A stretch of 33,546 nucleotides of DNA. Origin: CAYQEU01 sp964532005 (GTDB lineage Bacteria; Patescibacteriota; Doudnabacteria; UBA920). How positions within the stretch are numbered: the stretch's first letter is position 1; each line of letters begins with the position of its first letter. The notes below the pieces were generated by a model. It had not been told where the DNA came from and searched no databases. It worked only from the letters and a program-made list of their open reading frames with translations. Of this stretch, positions 7,113 to 15,773 are shown in pieces. Made by a program: the position numbers and the translations under genes. The DNA lies in contig CAZHER010000010.1 in assembly GCA_964532005.1 (NCBI GenBank), positions 1 to 33,546 on the forward strand, written 5' to 3'.

Positions 7113-8675
7113 ATGGATATAAACAATATTCCAAAAAAATACTTCCTTGGAATCATCGGTTTCTTGGTGGTTGTTTTGCTGGTTGTGACTTTTGTCCAGC
7201 CGGGAAATTTTAGATACACCGAGCAAGGCGTAACCAAAGAAGATCAGGCCAAAGCAGAGGCTTTGCGCAAGCAGTACGCAGAATACCTGGCTTCTATAAA
7301 ACCAGATCCAGAGGCCAGTAAAAAACTATTTCGGGAACTGATCGACGAAAAGCAACTGGAAAAGCAGGTAGCAGCAGAGTTGAAAACAAACCAAAAAATA
7401 ACCATTCCTGAGGTTGCAAATACAAAATTAAATATTGTTCAAGAAACAGGGCAAGCTCCTGTAGACACCTATTTTAGAGCTGTTGAGCCCGTGGTGAAGC
7501 AGTATGCTTTAAATACAGGCGCAGCTGCGCCAAGGTTGTTCAACGATGCAGATCCAGATCAAGTTGCAATAGATACCAATGCTGCTTTAGAACAATTGTA
7601 CAAAGCGCCGGTGCCTCAAGATGTTCTGGCTTTTCATAAAGCTGAAATTGGAACAATGGAACAAATCGTAGCTTTGGCCAACACTGCAGAAATTGTAGAT
7701 GAGCCAAAAGCCGAACCGTGGCCTAAAGTGTACGAACAATACGCAGTTATAAATGATCAGACAAAAGTTTTAAAAGATGAATTTAACAGGCTTGATCAAA
7801 AATATGCTCTGACAACTCCGCGAGGTGAAGGACAAAAATCAGTTGTTGACCGCAGTGTGTTTATGGTAAAAAGTGCAGAAGCATTTGTTGGTGGACCAGT
7901 TGTGGTGGTAGATGATGTTTGGGCTACTGTAGAAAAAATTGCTCGTGAAGCTTTAGCATCGGCTTTTGCAAATTTCATGAACAAATTCTTGGATAAACTG
8001 ATTACTGATATCCAAGAAAATTACTATGTCGCAAACTTTTTGTATTATACAGATGCGCTTGTACGCGGGCAGTATATCGATGACTATTTGAATAAATATA
8101 TTACCGATGCTGTTGACCAACAGTTGATAACAAGATTTATTCCTCAATTCAATTGTGCCGATAACAAAGAAGACCTGGCTCCAATATTTATTGCCAAAGC
8201 CCGGGAGTACTTAGGATTTGACCCATCAACTATTGATCCTGGTTCTTCGGACTTCTATTCCAAGATGGGTAGGTTGCCTGACCTATTCCCAGAAGAACAA
8301 GAGCTTAACTTCCGCGGCGCTGCCCAAACGGCAATGATTCGCGCCAACGAGTCTGCAATAATTGAGCAGTTGACCCCAACCGGAACTAAATTGCCGAGGA
8401 GCGATGTGCTGGGCAAGCAAATTACCACCACTGTAGCTTCTATTAACGCACAGCTGCAAGCAGCGTTTAATGCAAAACTAGGCCTTGGTACCAATAACAC
8501 CCAGAGTGTGGTAAGTCAGTTGGTATCTTCCACAATAAATCAATTTGTTGATAAGTACGTATTCAAAGGTGTGGTTTTGAAAGAACAAGAAACTTGTATT
8601 CAACTTCCACAACTTAAGCCGATTGTTCCAGGGATCGACCCGGGAACAACCCCACCATTTAACCCCAATTCTTAA
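7113..8675 (+). CDS. Unrecognised membrane-anchored exported protein, 520 residues
   Basis: I do not recognise the family. One N-terminal segment (about residues 10-28, KYFLGIIGFLVVVLLVVTF) acts as a signal anchor. The rest, about 490 residues, is polar and probably outside the membrane. It is largely helical: a Lys/Glu/Ala-rich stretch at about 42-95 could be coiled coil, and a second helical block at about 255-345 is rich in aromatic residues. There are only two cysteines, in QFNCADNK (about 350) and KEQETCIQL (about 498), which may pair in a disulfide. The C-terminus is Pro-rich. The HtrA protease gene follows after 3 bases, so the two are probably co-translated and may act in the same extracytoplasmic space. 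There is no evidence for a specific function. Confidence 0.8.
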   Translation: MDINNIPKKYFLGIIGFLVVVLLVVTFVQPGNFRYTEQGVTKEDQAKAEALRKQYAEYLASIKPDPEASKKLFRELIDEKQLEKQVAAELKTNQKITIPEVANTKLNIVQETGQAPVDTYFRAVEPVVKQYALNTGAAAPRLFNDADPDQVAIDTNAALEQLYKAPVPQDVLAFHKAEIGTMEQIVALANTAEIVDEPKAEPWPKVYEQYAVINDQTKVLKDEFNRLDQKYALTTPRGEGQKSVVDRSVFMVKSAEAFVGGPVVVVDDVWATVEKIAREALASAFANFMNKFLDKLITDIQENYYVANFLYYTDALVRGQYIDDYLNKYITDAVDQQLITRFIPQFNCADNKEDLAPIFIAKAREYLGFDPSTIDPGSSDFYSKMGRLPDLFPEEQELNFRGAAQTAMIRANESAIIEQLTPTGTKLPRSDVLGKQITTTVASINAQLQAAFNAKLGLGTNNTQSVVSQLVSSTINQFVDKYVFKGVVLKEQETCIQLPQLKPIVPGIDPGTTPPFNPNS

Positions 8676-8678
8676 TTA

Positions 8679-9926
8679 ATGCCCAAATCAGAAATTTTAA
8701 ACGATAAACAAGAACAGCCAGCTGCTCCGGACAAGAAATTCAACCTCAATCGTCACTCGTTGGCGGTTGTGGTTTTGGCATCAATTTTTGCTGGGTTTTT
8801 AGGCGGGTTTGCATCTACAACCTTCCTTTCGTCACGCCCAGGCCTGCAAAAAAGTTTGACTAGCGGTGGGCTGGCCACAAATCAAAAAGTTATTTATGAG
8901 GAAGATTCGGCAATTATAGATGTGGTTGAAAAAGCAAGCCCAGCAGTGGTTTCAATTGTGGTTTCCAAGGATTTGAGCCAGATGAAAAGATATTTTTCTC
9001 CTTACGGAAATTTTTTTGATGTTTATGGTGGGCCGCAAAATAATCAAAAATCCGCTCCCAATATACAGCAAGTAGGAGCTGGGAGTGGGTTCTTTGTTTC
9101 TTCTGACGGTTTAATTCTCACAAATCGACATGTGGTTGCAGACACAACAGCCACTTACAGCATTGTGACCAACAATGGAAAAACTTACGATGCCAAAGTT
9201 CTGTCTAGAGACAGTAGAAATGATCTGGCTTTAATCAAAGTGGAAATTTCTAATGCGCCTGTTTTACCTTTTGCAGATTCAGATTCCGTTCAAATTGGAC
9301 AGCAGGTCTTGGCAATAGGCAATTCATTGGGACAGTACCAAAACACTGTGACAAGCGGAATTGTCTCGGGGATTGGAAGGAGTGTTGTTGCTGGGGACGG
9401 GTCCGATTCTGAGCAGCTCGAGGGTGTTATTCAAACAGATGCTGCAATTAATCCAGGTAATTCCGGCGGGCCATTGCTAAATCTAGGCGGACAAGTAATC
9501 GGCATTAATACCGCAATTGATCAGCAGGGTCAGTTAGTTGGTTTTGCTATTCCTGCAGGAGATGCACAAAAGGCAATTGAAAGTTTTAAAAAAAGCGGAA
9601 AAATTTCTTATCCTTTCTTAGGGGTGAGGTACTTAATGCTGGATGATCGGATTGCCAAAGCTCATAATCTTTCCGTTACTGAAGGTGCTTTGATTCTAGG
9701 GGGAGAAGAGGTAGGGGAGGATGGTGTTCTCGCCGGAAGTCCTGCTGACAAAGCAGGTTTTAAGGAAAAAGATGTGATTATCGAAGTCGAAGGCCACAGG
9801 ATTAATTCGCAAAATAGTCTGGCTCGAGAATTGAAAAATTATAATGTCGGGCAGAAACTTGAAATCAAAGTAAATAGAGAAGGCAAAGAGCAGATACTTA
9901 CTCCTACGTTAGAGGAGTCGAAATAG
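8679..9926 (+). CDS. HtrA/DegP-type serine protease with one PDZ domain
   Basis: 415 residues: a short cytoplasmic tail, a membrane anchor (about 28-50, AVVVLASIFAGFLGGFAS), a trypsin-like protease domain (about 75-310) and one PDZ domain (about 315-410). The catalytic triad is visible as His151 (TNRHVV), Asp182 (RNDLALIKV) and Ser262 (GNSGGP). HtrA proteases degrade or refold damaged exported proteins and act in envelope stress responses. The single PDZ and N-terminal anchor match membrane-bound HtrA of monoderm bacteria rather than periplasmic DegP, which has two PDZ domains. It begins 3 bases after the anchored 520-residue protein and ends 2 bases before ruvX, with no promoter of its own visible. 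Confidence 0.93.
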   Translation: MPKSEILNDKQEQPAAPDKKFNLNRHSLAVVVLASIFAGFLGGFASTTFLSSRPGLQKSLTSGGLATNQKVIYEEDSAIIDVVEKASPAVVSIVVSKDLSQMKRYFSPYGNFFDVYGGPQNNQKSAPNIQQVGAGSGFFVSSDGLILTNRHVVADTTATYSIVTNNGKTYDAKVLSRDSRNDLALIKVEISNAPVLPFADSDSVQIGQQVLAIGNSLGQYQNTVTSGIVSGIGRSVVAGDGSDSEQLEGVIQTDAAINPGNSGGPLLNLGGQVIGINTAIDQQGQLVGFAIPAGDAQKAIESFKKSGKISYPFLGVRYLMLDDRIAKAHNLSVTEGALILGGEEVGEDGVLAGSPADKAGFKEKDVIIEVEGHRINSQNSLARELKNYNVGQKLEIKVNREGKEQILTPTLEESK

Positions 9927-9928
9927 CA

Positions 9929-10315
9929 ATGGCTAAGGTTTTAGGTTTGGATTACGGTACTAAACGTATCGGCGTAGCAGTTTCAGATGAATTAGGGATG
10001 CTTGCCCGTGAAGTTGGGGTTTGGGAAGCACAAGGCTTTGAGTCAGAATTAGAAAGTTTTTTAAAAGAGAATTCTGAAGTGGAGTCTATAGTTGTAGGTT
10101 TACCATTAAATATGGATGGTCAAGACACTGAGAAAACCCAAGAAGCAAGGGATTTTGCTGTCAACGTCGAGCAATTATCAAAAGTCCCCGTATATTTAGT
10201 AGACGAGCGTTTGAGTTCAGATATGGCTCGAAATTTGGTCGGAAGGAAGGAATTTGTAGATGGGGTAGCAGCACAGATAATTTTGCAAACTTATTTGGAT
10301 AAACAAAAATCATGA
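9929..10315 (+). CDS. ruvX: RuvX/YqgF family RNase H-fold nuclease
   Basis: 128 residues, slightly shorter than the usual 135-150. It shows the family motifs in order: LGLDYGTKRIGVAVSD at the N-terminus (first catalytic Asp), VVGLPLNMDG in the middle, and VYLVDERLSS near residue 90. A late Asp in the C-terminal part (FVDGVAA) could complete the site. Members are described as putative Holliday junction resolvases or as nucleases in 16S rRNA 5'-end maturation. A GAGGAG stretch inside the upstream htrA codons lies about 11 bases before the start and could act as a Shine-Dalgarno site. The gene overlaps the following GalT-like gene by 4 bases (ATGA). Confidence 0.9.
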   Translation: MAKVLGLDYGTKRIGVAVSDELGMLAREVGVWEAQGFESELESFLKENSEVESIVVGLPLNMDGQDTEKTQEARDFAVNVEQLSKVPVYLVDERLSSDMARNLVGRKEFVDGVAAQIILQTYLDKQKS

Positions 10316-11313
10316 GCGAACTTCGACAAAATCCAATAACAAAACAATGGGTCTTGATAGCACCAAAACGTTCAAAGCGCCCAGAAGATTTTAAAGTTGA
10401 TACAGAGATAGATGACCTGCCAGAATTGGATCGGGATTGTGTTTTTTGTCCAGGCAATGAGAGTATGAACCCTGACTTGTGCGACGACGTTTGTAGGATA
10501 CCAAATTCCAGCAAATGGGATTTGCGTGTCATTCAAAACAAATTTCAGGCTTTAGAAAAAACCACCGCTTATAGGCACAAAGAGTTTTATATGTCTATGG
10601 GAGGCTATGGTGAACATGAAGTGATAATCACAAGAAAGCACAATGAAACTGTTGGCATGCAACCGCAAAAATTGGTTCAGTTGACATTGCAAACTTTTGC
10701 AGACAGAATAAACGCTTTAAAAAAAGATCCCAAGATTGCTTACGTTCAAGTTTTTCACAATCACGGGAGAGAAGCTGGAGCTACCGCCATCCATCCGCAT
10801 CATCAAATTTTGGCAACACCCTTAGTTCCACCGCATATTCATGCCGAAATGCAAGGCTGCCATCATTATTGGCATACAAATAAATCTTGCATTTATTGCG
10901 ATATTTTAAAAGAAGAGCTGCAGGTCAAAGATAGAGTAGTATACGAAGACAGCAATTTTGCAGTAGTGTCTGCTTACGCTTCGCGCAAAGCTTTTGAAAC
11001 ATGGATTGTCCCCAAAAAACATAGCGCTAGATTTGAGGATTTGGACAGTTCAGCAATGAAAAATCTTAGTGTGGTGTTAAAAATGGTTTTAGGGCAGTTG
11101 AGCGCAAAATTGGGTGACCCTGCACTAAATTTTTATATTCATACCATGCCTATTGCCCGGGACCGGCATACCTTGAGTGAAGAGCGTAGTTACCACTGGC
11201 ATATTACTGTTTTCCCACATATAACTACTTGGGGAGGATTTGAGTATGCGACCGGTATTCCTATTAACCCAGTAGCCCCAGAAGAAACAGCTAAATTTTT
11301 GAGAGGAGCATAA
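10312..11313 (+). CDS. GalT-family nucleotidyltransferase (hexose-1-phosphate uridylyl/adenylyl)
   Basis: 333 residues, the usual length for galactose-1-phosphate uridylyltransferase. It opens with LRQNPITKQWVLIAPKRSKRP as in the family. Cys43 and Cys46 (CVFCPGN) resemble the zinc site. The active-site motif is H161-P-H163-H-Q, with His163 the expected nucleotide-accepting nucleophile. A second CxxC (CIYCDILKEE, about 195) begins the C-terminal HIT-like half. Classical GalT has HPHGQ; here the Gly is His, as is allowed in the broader group that includes ADP-glucose and other NDP-sugar phosphorylases. Substrate assignment is therefore open. It overlaps ruvX by 4 bases and precedes tpiA by 1 base, placing it at the head of the sugar-phosphate block, consistent with entry of galactose or glucose 1-phosphates. 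Confidence 0.85.
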   Translation: MSELRQNPITKQWVLIAPKRSKRPEDFKVDTEIDDLPELDRDCVFCPGNESMNPDLCDDVCRIPNSSKWDLRVIQNKFQALEKTTAYRHKEFYMSMGGYGEHEVIITRKHNETVGMQPQKLVQLTLQTFADRINALKKDPKIAYVQVFHNHGREAGATAIHPHHQILATPLVPPHIHAEMQGCHHYWHTNKSCIYCDILKEELQVKDRVVYEDSNFAVVSAYASRKAFETWIVPKKHSARFEDLDSSAMKNLSVVLKMVLGQLSAKLGDPALNFYIHTMPIARDRHTLSEERSYHWHITVFPHITTWGGFEYATGIPINPVAPEETAKFLRGA

Positions 11314-11314
11314 A

Positions 11315-12016
11315 ATGTCTAAATTAATTGTTGCTAATTGGAAACTTAATCCACTGACACTGCAAGAAGCAGTAAATTTGGCAGAAAAAGTCAACCAAAA
11401 TTCTAAAAATCAAGCTGTTTTATGCCCGCCCACTGTATTTCTGTCAAAGATTGATTTTCCCTATTTGGGAGCCCAAGATGTATTTTGGAAGCTTAAAGGG
11501 GCTTATACAGGGCAAACTTCTGCGGCGTCATTGAAGAGTTTGGGTATAAAGTATTGCATTGTCGGACATAGTGAGAGGAGAGGGTTGGGTGAAACGGACA
11601 CCGAGATCCATGATAAAATTTTGGTTTTGCAGGAAAGCGGTATTATCCCAATATTGTGCATTGGTTACGGTACTACCGTTGAGCAAGACGACCTTGAGGT
11701 TATCGATATTTTAAAATTACAATTAGATTCCGGGCTCCAAGACGTTGACCGAAAAAAGATAGTCGTGGCATATGAGCCGGTTTGGGCCATTAGTACTGGC
11801 AACCCATATGAAACAAAAAAGGTTGCCACCCCAGAGCATGCCGAAAAAATTGCTTTGTTTATTAAGACTAAATATCAAATAGGGGTTGTGCTTTATGGTG
11901 GAAGTGTTACTTCGGTAAATGCCGGAGAATTTCTGGCACAAAACAATATTGGAGGGTTGTTGGTTGGAGGCGCCAGTCTTCTCCCCGAAGATTTTAATAA
12001 AATTATTAATTCATAG
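11315..12016 (+). CDS. tpiA: Triosephosphate isomerase
   Basis: Interconverts dihydroxyacetone phosphate and glyceraldehyde 3-phosphate. 233 residues, a little short for the family (about 250). Catalytic residues are present: Asn8 and Lys10 (ANWKLN), His85 (GHSERR) and Glu154 (YEPVW). The phosphate-binding end (LYGGSVT, then LLVGGASL) is also intact. The flexible catalytic loop, normally A-I-G-T-G-K-T-A-T, reads AISTGNPYETKKVAT, about six residues longer and with Gly to Ser. GAGAGGAG seven bases before the ATG is a rare clear Shine-Dalgarno site for this window. It lies 1 base after the GalT-like gene and 3 bases before rpiB. Confidence 0.95.
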   Translation: MSKLIVANWKLNPLTLQEAVNLAEKVNQNSKNQAVLCPPTVFLSKIDFPYLGAQDVFWKLKGAYTGQTSAASLKSLGIKYCIVGHSERRGLGETDTEIHDKILVLQESGIIPILCIGYGTTVEQDDLEVIDILKLQLDSGLQDVDRKKIVVAYEPVWAISTGNPYETKKVATPEHAEKIALFIKTKYQIGVVLYGGSVTSVNAGEFLAQNNIGGLLVGGASLLPEDFNKIINS

Positions 12017-12019
12017 AAT

Positions 12020-12469
12020 ATGCTTTTTATTGGATCCGATCACGGCGGATATCGTTTGAAGGAAAATTTAAAAAAATTTTTAAAAAAAGAAAATGTTGAG
12101 TTTTTAGATTTAGGCCCTGCGAAGTTGAACCTTAAAGATGACTATGTTGATTATGCAGTCAAAGTTTCTAGCAAAGTCTCTAAAAAGCCCGACAGTAATG
12201 TTGGTATTTTAATATGTAGAAGTGGTCAGGGAGTTTGCATTACAGCCAACAAGTTCAGGAATGTTAGAGCTGCCTTGGTGTGGAATAATGGAGAAGCGAA
12301 GGCAAGCAGGAATGACGACATGAGCAATGTTTTGTGTTTGCCCGCTGATTATGTTAATAATGTGACAGCGCAAAAACTTGTTAAAACATGGTTATCAACA
12401 AAGTATTCTAAGGCGGCACGCCATGTGCGCCGGGTCAAAAAAATCAGCGCACTGGAGAAAGGTAAATAA
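12020..12469 (+). CDS. rpiB: Ribose-5-phosphate isomerase B family (RpiB/LacAB)
   Basis: 149 residues, normal family length. It starts FIGSDHGGYRLKE, matching the RpiB signature, and retains DYVDYA and the catalytic cysteine Cys66. The active-site loop around it reads CRSGQGVCITANKF, whereas RpiB usually has C-G-T/S-G-I-G-x-S-I-A-A-N-K. The two glycines and ANK are kept but the middle differs. The C-terminal helix is unusually basic (KAARHVRRVKK). It should interconvert ribose 5-phosphate and ribulose 5-phosphate, fitting the adjacent Rpe and transketolase genes. LacAB-type or another aldose-ketose isomerisation cannot be excluded. The last base of its stop codon is the first base of the next start. 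Confidence 0.87.
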   Translation: MLFIGSDHGGYRLKENLKKFLKKENVEFLDLGPAKLNLKDDYVDYAVKVSSKVSKKPDSNVGILICRSGQGVCITANKFRNVRAALVWNNGEAKASRNDDMSNVLCLPADYVNNVTAQKLVKTWLSTKYSKAARHVRRVKKISALEKGK

Positions 12470-13128
12470 TGTCCAGTATTGTCCCAGCAATTTTTGAGCA
12501 GGACAGAGAAGCTTTTGACGGCAAGAATTTTGTCATTGAGCGGATACCAGGGGTAGAGCGGATACATGTTGATATTGCTGATAGTATATTTGTTAACGGT
12601 CGAACAATAACCGTTGCCGATTTGGATGTGCTGAACCCGGCTTTTCATTATGAAGCACATTTAATGGTGGAAAATCCTTCAGATTTTGTAGATTATAACA
12701 TTGCCGGTTTTAAAACAGTTATTGTTCATTATGAAGCTTTTGCTAAAGAAGAGATGGTAGACGAGGCAGCGTCAAGTATTAGCAAACTCGGCATGAGCCC
12801 AGCAGTGGCAATAAATCCGGAAACCCCGGTGTCGGTGTTGAGATATTTCGGAGACACTATTGGTCATTTTTTAATAATGAGTGTTCACCCAGGAGCACAA
12901 GGCAAACCTTTTATTAATACAACTTTTGACCGAGTGTCTGAATTGAGACAGATGTTGCCGCATGCTACAATAGAAGTAGACGGGGGGCTTAGTTCCAGCA
13001 ATGCGCATGCTTTAATTTCTGCTGGGGCAGATTTGTTGGTAGTTGGGTCGGCAATTGTTAAGTCGTCCGATCCTGCGGCAAGTTTTGCCGAAATAGAAAG
13101 CTCGATACTTACAGAAACTAAAAAATAA
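12469..13128 (+). CDS. rpe: Ribulose-phosphate 3-epimerase family
   Basis: 219 residues, a TIM-barrel of the Rpe family. It interconverts ribulose 5-phosphate and xylulose 5-phosphate. Metal and catalytic positions are recognisable: IHVDIADSIF (His and Asp), EAHLMV (His) and IEVDGGLS (catalytic Asp), plus the phosphate-binding LLVVGSAIV. The sequence is divergent: the usual D-G-x-F-V-P reads DSIFVNG, and the V-H-P-G-F-G-G-Q loop reads VHPGAQGKPF. A related hexulose-phosphate or allulose-phosphate epimerase is possible, but the neighbours (rpiB upstream, transketolase downstream) favour Rpe. The start overlaps the rpiB stop by one base; AAAGG nine bases upstream may help. Confidence 0.85.
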   Translation: MSSIVPAIFEQDREAFDGKNFVIERIPGVERIHVDIADSIFVNGRTITVADLDVLNPAFHYEAHLMVENPSDFVDYNIAGFKTVIVHYEAFAKEEMVDEAASSISKLGMSPAVAINPETPVSVLRYFGDTIGHFLIMSVHPGAQGKPFINTTFDRVSELRQMLPHATIEVDGGLSSSNAHALISAGADLLVVGSAIVKSSDPAASFAEIESSILTETKK

Positions 13129-13131
13129 TTC

Positions 13132-13986
13132 ATGTTTGTTCAGTCCAGCATAAAAGATCTGCAGTTAAAGGCGAATGAAATCCGGATGGATATCATAGAT
13201 TCTTTATTGGCCGCAGGTTCCGGCCATTCTGCAGGCCCTTTAGATTTGGCAGAAATTTTCACTGCTCTATATTTTGGAGTAATGAAACATGATCCAGAAA
13301 ATCCGGAATGGGAAGAACGTGATCGGTTGGTATTGTCTTGTGGGCATGTTTGTCCAGTCTTGTATGCAACCTTAGCTGAATCCGGGTATTTTCCCAAAAA
13401 AGAGTTGAAAACTTTACGAAAGTTGGGAAGCAGACTGCAGGGACATCCTCACAATCTTGCTTTGCCTGGACTGGAAACTACTTCGGGTCCATTGGCTCAA
13501 GGGAGCTCACAAGCAGTGGGGATTGCTTTAGCTTTGCGTTTAGACAGGTCCAAAAGCCGAGTTTATCTTGTTATGTCTGATGGAGAGCAACAGGAGGGAC
13601 AGATTTGGGAAGCAGTAATGTTAGCAGGGAAAAACAAGCTGCACAACCTTACCGCAATTATTGATCGGAACAATATCCAGATTGATGGATTTACAGAGGA
13701 TGTAATGCCCCTTGAAGGATTGCGTGCAAAATATGAAGCTTTTAACTGGCATGTTTTAGAAGTTGATGGGCACAATATTAGAGATATAATTGATGCATGC
13801 AATGAAGCAAAAGCAATTTATGAGAAGCCAACTGTGATCATAGCCCACACTATTCCTGGCAAGGGGGTAGATTTTATGGAAGGGAAGTATGAATGGCATG
13901 GCAAGCCCCCAAGTGCGGAAGAAGCCAAAGAAGCGATTCACGAACTGCGAACTTTGCAAGGTCAAATTAAGGGAGAGCATGAATAA
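13132..13986 (+). CDS. Transketolase, N-terminal (thiamine diphosphate-binding) subunit
   Basis: 284 residues corresponding to the first half of a normal transketolase. It contains AAGSGHSAGPLDLAEI near the N-terminus, the substrate-contacting LQGHPH, the GLETTSGPLAQG stretch, and the thiamine diphosphate/Mg motif SDGEQQEGQIWEA (Asp150) closing with NN in IIDRNNIQIDG. It pairs with the C-terminal subunit encoded at 16040, and the two should form one enzyme moving two-carbon units between ketoses and aldoses. Split transketolases are well known in archaea, many anaerobes and candidate-phyla bacteria. Here the halves are separated by two unrelated membrane-protein genes. It starts 3 bases after rpe. 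Confidence 0.94.
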   Translation: MFVQSSIKDLQLKANEIRMDIIDSLLAAGSGHSAGPLDLAEIFTALYFGVMKHDPENPEWEERDRLVLSCGHVCPVLYATLAESGYFPKKELKTLRKLGSRLQGHPHNLALPGLETTSGPLAQGSSQAVGIALALRLDRSKSRVYLVMSDGEQQEGQIWEAVMLAGKNKLHNLTAIIDRNNIQIDGFTEDVMPLEGLRAKYEAFNWHVLEVDGHNIRDIIDACNEAKAIYEKPTVIIAHTIPGKGVDFMEGKYEWHGKPPSAEEAKEAIHELRTLQGQIKGEHE

Positions 13987-14004
13987 ATCATTAACCCAAA
14001 ATAT

Positions 14005-15750
14005 ATGGGAATAATCACATTTTTGGTTTTAATAGGGATTTTGTTCTATTTGTATTCCATGAGTAAGCGCATTGAGCGTTTGGAGCAGGGTAGGCAATTT
14101 ACCCCAAGTGTTCCAAAAGCATCTGCTGCACCCAGGGCTTCAGTTTCTAAACCTGCTGCGAAAACATTATCTGTATCCGCAGCGAAAACTGAGTCAGCAT
14201 TTTCTCGTCCAATGGATAGCGCTAACTTCATTAATATGCTCCCTAAAATCGGCGTTGTTGCCTTGGTTTTTGGGTTGGCATTTTTTCTAAAGTATGCCAT
14301 AGACCAAGGCTGGGTTAGTGTAAACTTGCGTTTGATGATCGGAGTAAGCATAGGCTCTTTATTGTTAATTCTGTTTTATTTGTGGCGGGAGAAATATTCC
14401 AAATACGCAATGGTACTTGCCGGAGGCGGATTAGCTGTTTGGTATTTGACTGTTTTTGCCGCAGTTCATTTGTATGACGTAATGACTGTTGACGGAGGGT
14501 TTGCAGTGTTAATTTTAGTTACCGGCATTGGTCTATTGCTTGCTTACAAAACTAACTCAAGAGTTCTAGCTGCAATGTCATGGGGAGGAGCTTACTTAGT
14601 ACCAATAATTTTATCTGTGTCTCAAGAAAGTTATATTTTACTGTTGGTGTATTTAACCATGATCACAGGTTCGCTGCTGTTAAGTGTGTTTTATAACCAA
14701 GCAAGGTATTTGTTCGTACTGGCGTTGGCCGGGAGCGCCCTGAACCTACTGACTGCATCTTTCTCCGTCTCAACCAGTGAAAATTTCAATCTTCACACGT
14801 TACTGTTTTTGCTGGCCAATATTTTTATGCATACAATCATGCTTGCATTTGCGATCCGCAAAGAGGATCCCGCCAAGCTTCATGCTAACGAACGGGAATA
14901 CGCCTTGCTTTTCGGGTTGACTTATCTTCTTTTAGGGATACCTCTTGCAGTATTGGCTTATTCTGAGTTTCGTGATTTGGCAGCGATGATAATGGTTGCC
15001 TTGGGTGCTTGGACATTCTTAACTTATGCATTCATCGATCGTCTAGAATTTATCAAAGTGAATTATTTGGTTTCCGGTATGGGTGCTGTAGTTTTGAGCA
15101 CAGCTATTTTTTGGCAGTTTGATACAAGTTTGCAAGTGGTCATGCTTTACGTGCTAGGCTTAGTAGGCCTGATAGTCGGCCATGTCCAGCATCGTGCAGA
15201 ACTCCGAGTCTGGGGTTTTATAGTTGTATTGTTTGGGATTATTGCTACACTGCTCGTAAATTACACCTCCAGTATCCCAACATTGCTGGTTAATGAAAAA
15301 TTTGGCTTAGAGTTTCTTGGTCTTGCTAGTTTGCTTGTTGCTCATCATATATTTCCGAAAGAAAATCTTACCGAATTCGAAAATAATGTTCACGACGCCA
15401 TTCAATATATAATTGCTGTGCTATTCTGGCTATTTGTATCTTGGGACTTAGCCAATTATTATGGCTTATATGACCAGGAAAACCAACGTAATTTAGCTCT
15501 AAGTTTATGGTGGATAGTTTATGCTGTAGTTTTAGTGGCGGTCTCCGCCGCAACCAGACTCAAATCGCTCCGCAGACTCGGGTTTCTACTGTTCGGTTTG
15601 GTTATATTAAAAGTTTTCTTATACGACCTTCAAAGTTTGGAAACTGTTTATAGAATTATTTCCTTCATTAGTTTGGGCGTAATATTGCTGATTGTTTCTT
15701 TTGTTTATCAAAAGAATAAAGAACAGATTAAAGATTATCTTGAATTGTAA
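14005..15750 (+). CDS. DUF2339-like polytopic membrane protein
   Basis: 581 residues: an N-terminal membrane segment (1-17), a short coiled-coil-like piece (SKRIERLEQG), a Pro/Ala/Ser-rich linker (about 30-70), then roughly sixteen hydrophobic segments to the end. The start of the polytopic part, LPKIGVVALVFGLAFFLKYA followed by DQGWVS, matches the pattern I associate with DUF2339 membrane proteins, whose function is not established. Members of that family are often longer. The gene sits inside the transketolase pair with an 18-base gap from the N subunit. No cofactor or catalytic motif is visible, so its link with carbon metabolism may only be positional. Confidence 0.72.
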   Translation: MGIITFLVLIGILFYLYSMSKRIERLEQGRQFTPSVPKASAAPRASVSKPAAKTLSVSAAKTESAFSRPMDSANFINMLPKIGVVALVFGLAFFLKYAIDQGWVSVNLRLMIGVSIGSLLLILFYLWREKYSKYAMVLAGGGLAVWYLTVFAAVHLYDVMTVDGGFAVLILVTGIGLLLAYKTNSRVLAAMSWGGAYLVPIILSVSQESYILLLVYLTMITGSLLLSVFYNQARYLFVLALAGSALNLLTASFSVSTSENFNLHTLLFLLANIFMHTIMLAFAIRKEDPAKLHANEREYALLFGLTYLLLGIPLAVLAYSEFRDLAAMIMVALGAWTFLTYAFIDRLEFIKVNYLVSGMGAVVLSTAIFWQFDTSLQVVMLYVLGLVGLIVGHVQHRAELRVWGFIVVLFGIIATLLVNYTSSIPTLLVNEKFGLEFLGLASLLVAHHIFPKENLTEFENNVHDAIQYIIAVLFWLFVSWDLANYYGLYDQENQRNLALSLWWIVYAVVLVAVSAATRLKSLRRLGFLLFGLVILKVFLYDLQSLETVYRIISFISLGVILLIVSFVYQKNKEQIKDYLEL

Positions 15751-15773
15751 TTCGTATGTTATAGCAAAATCGT

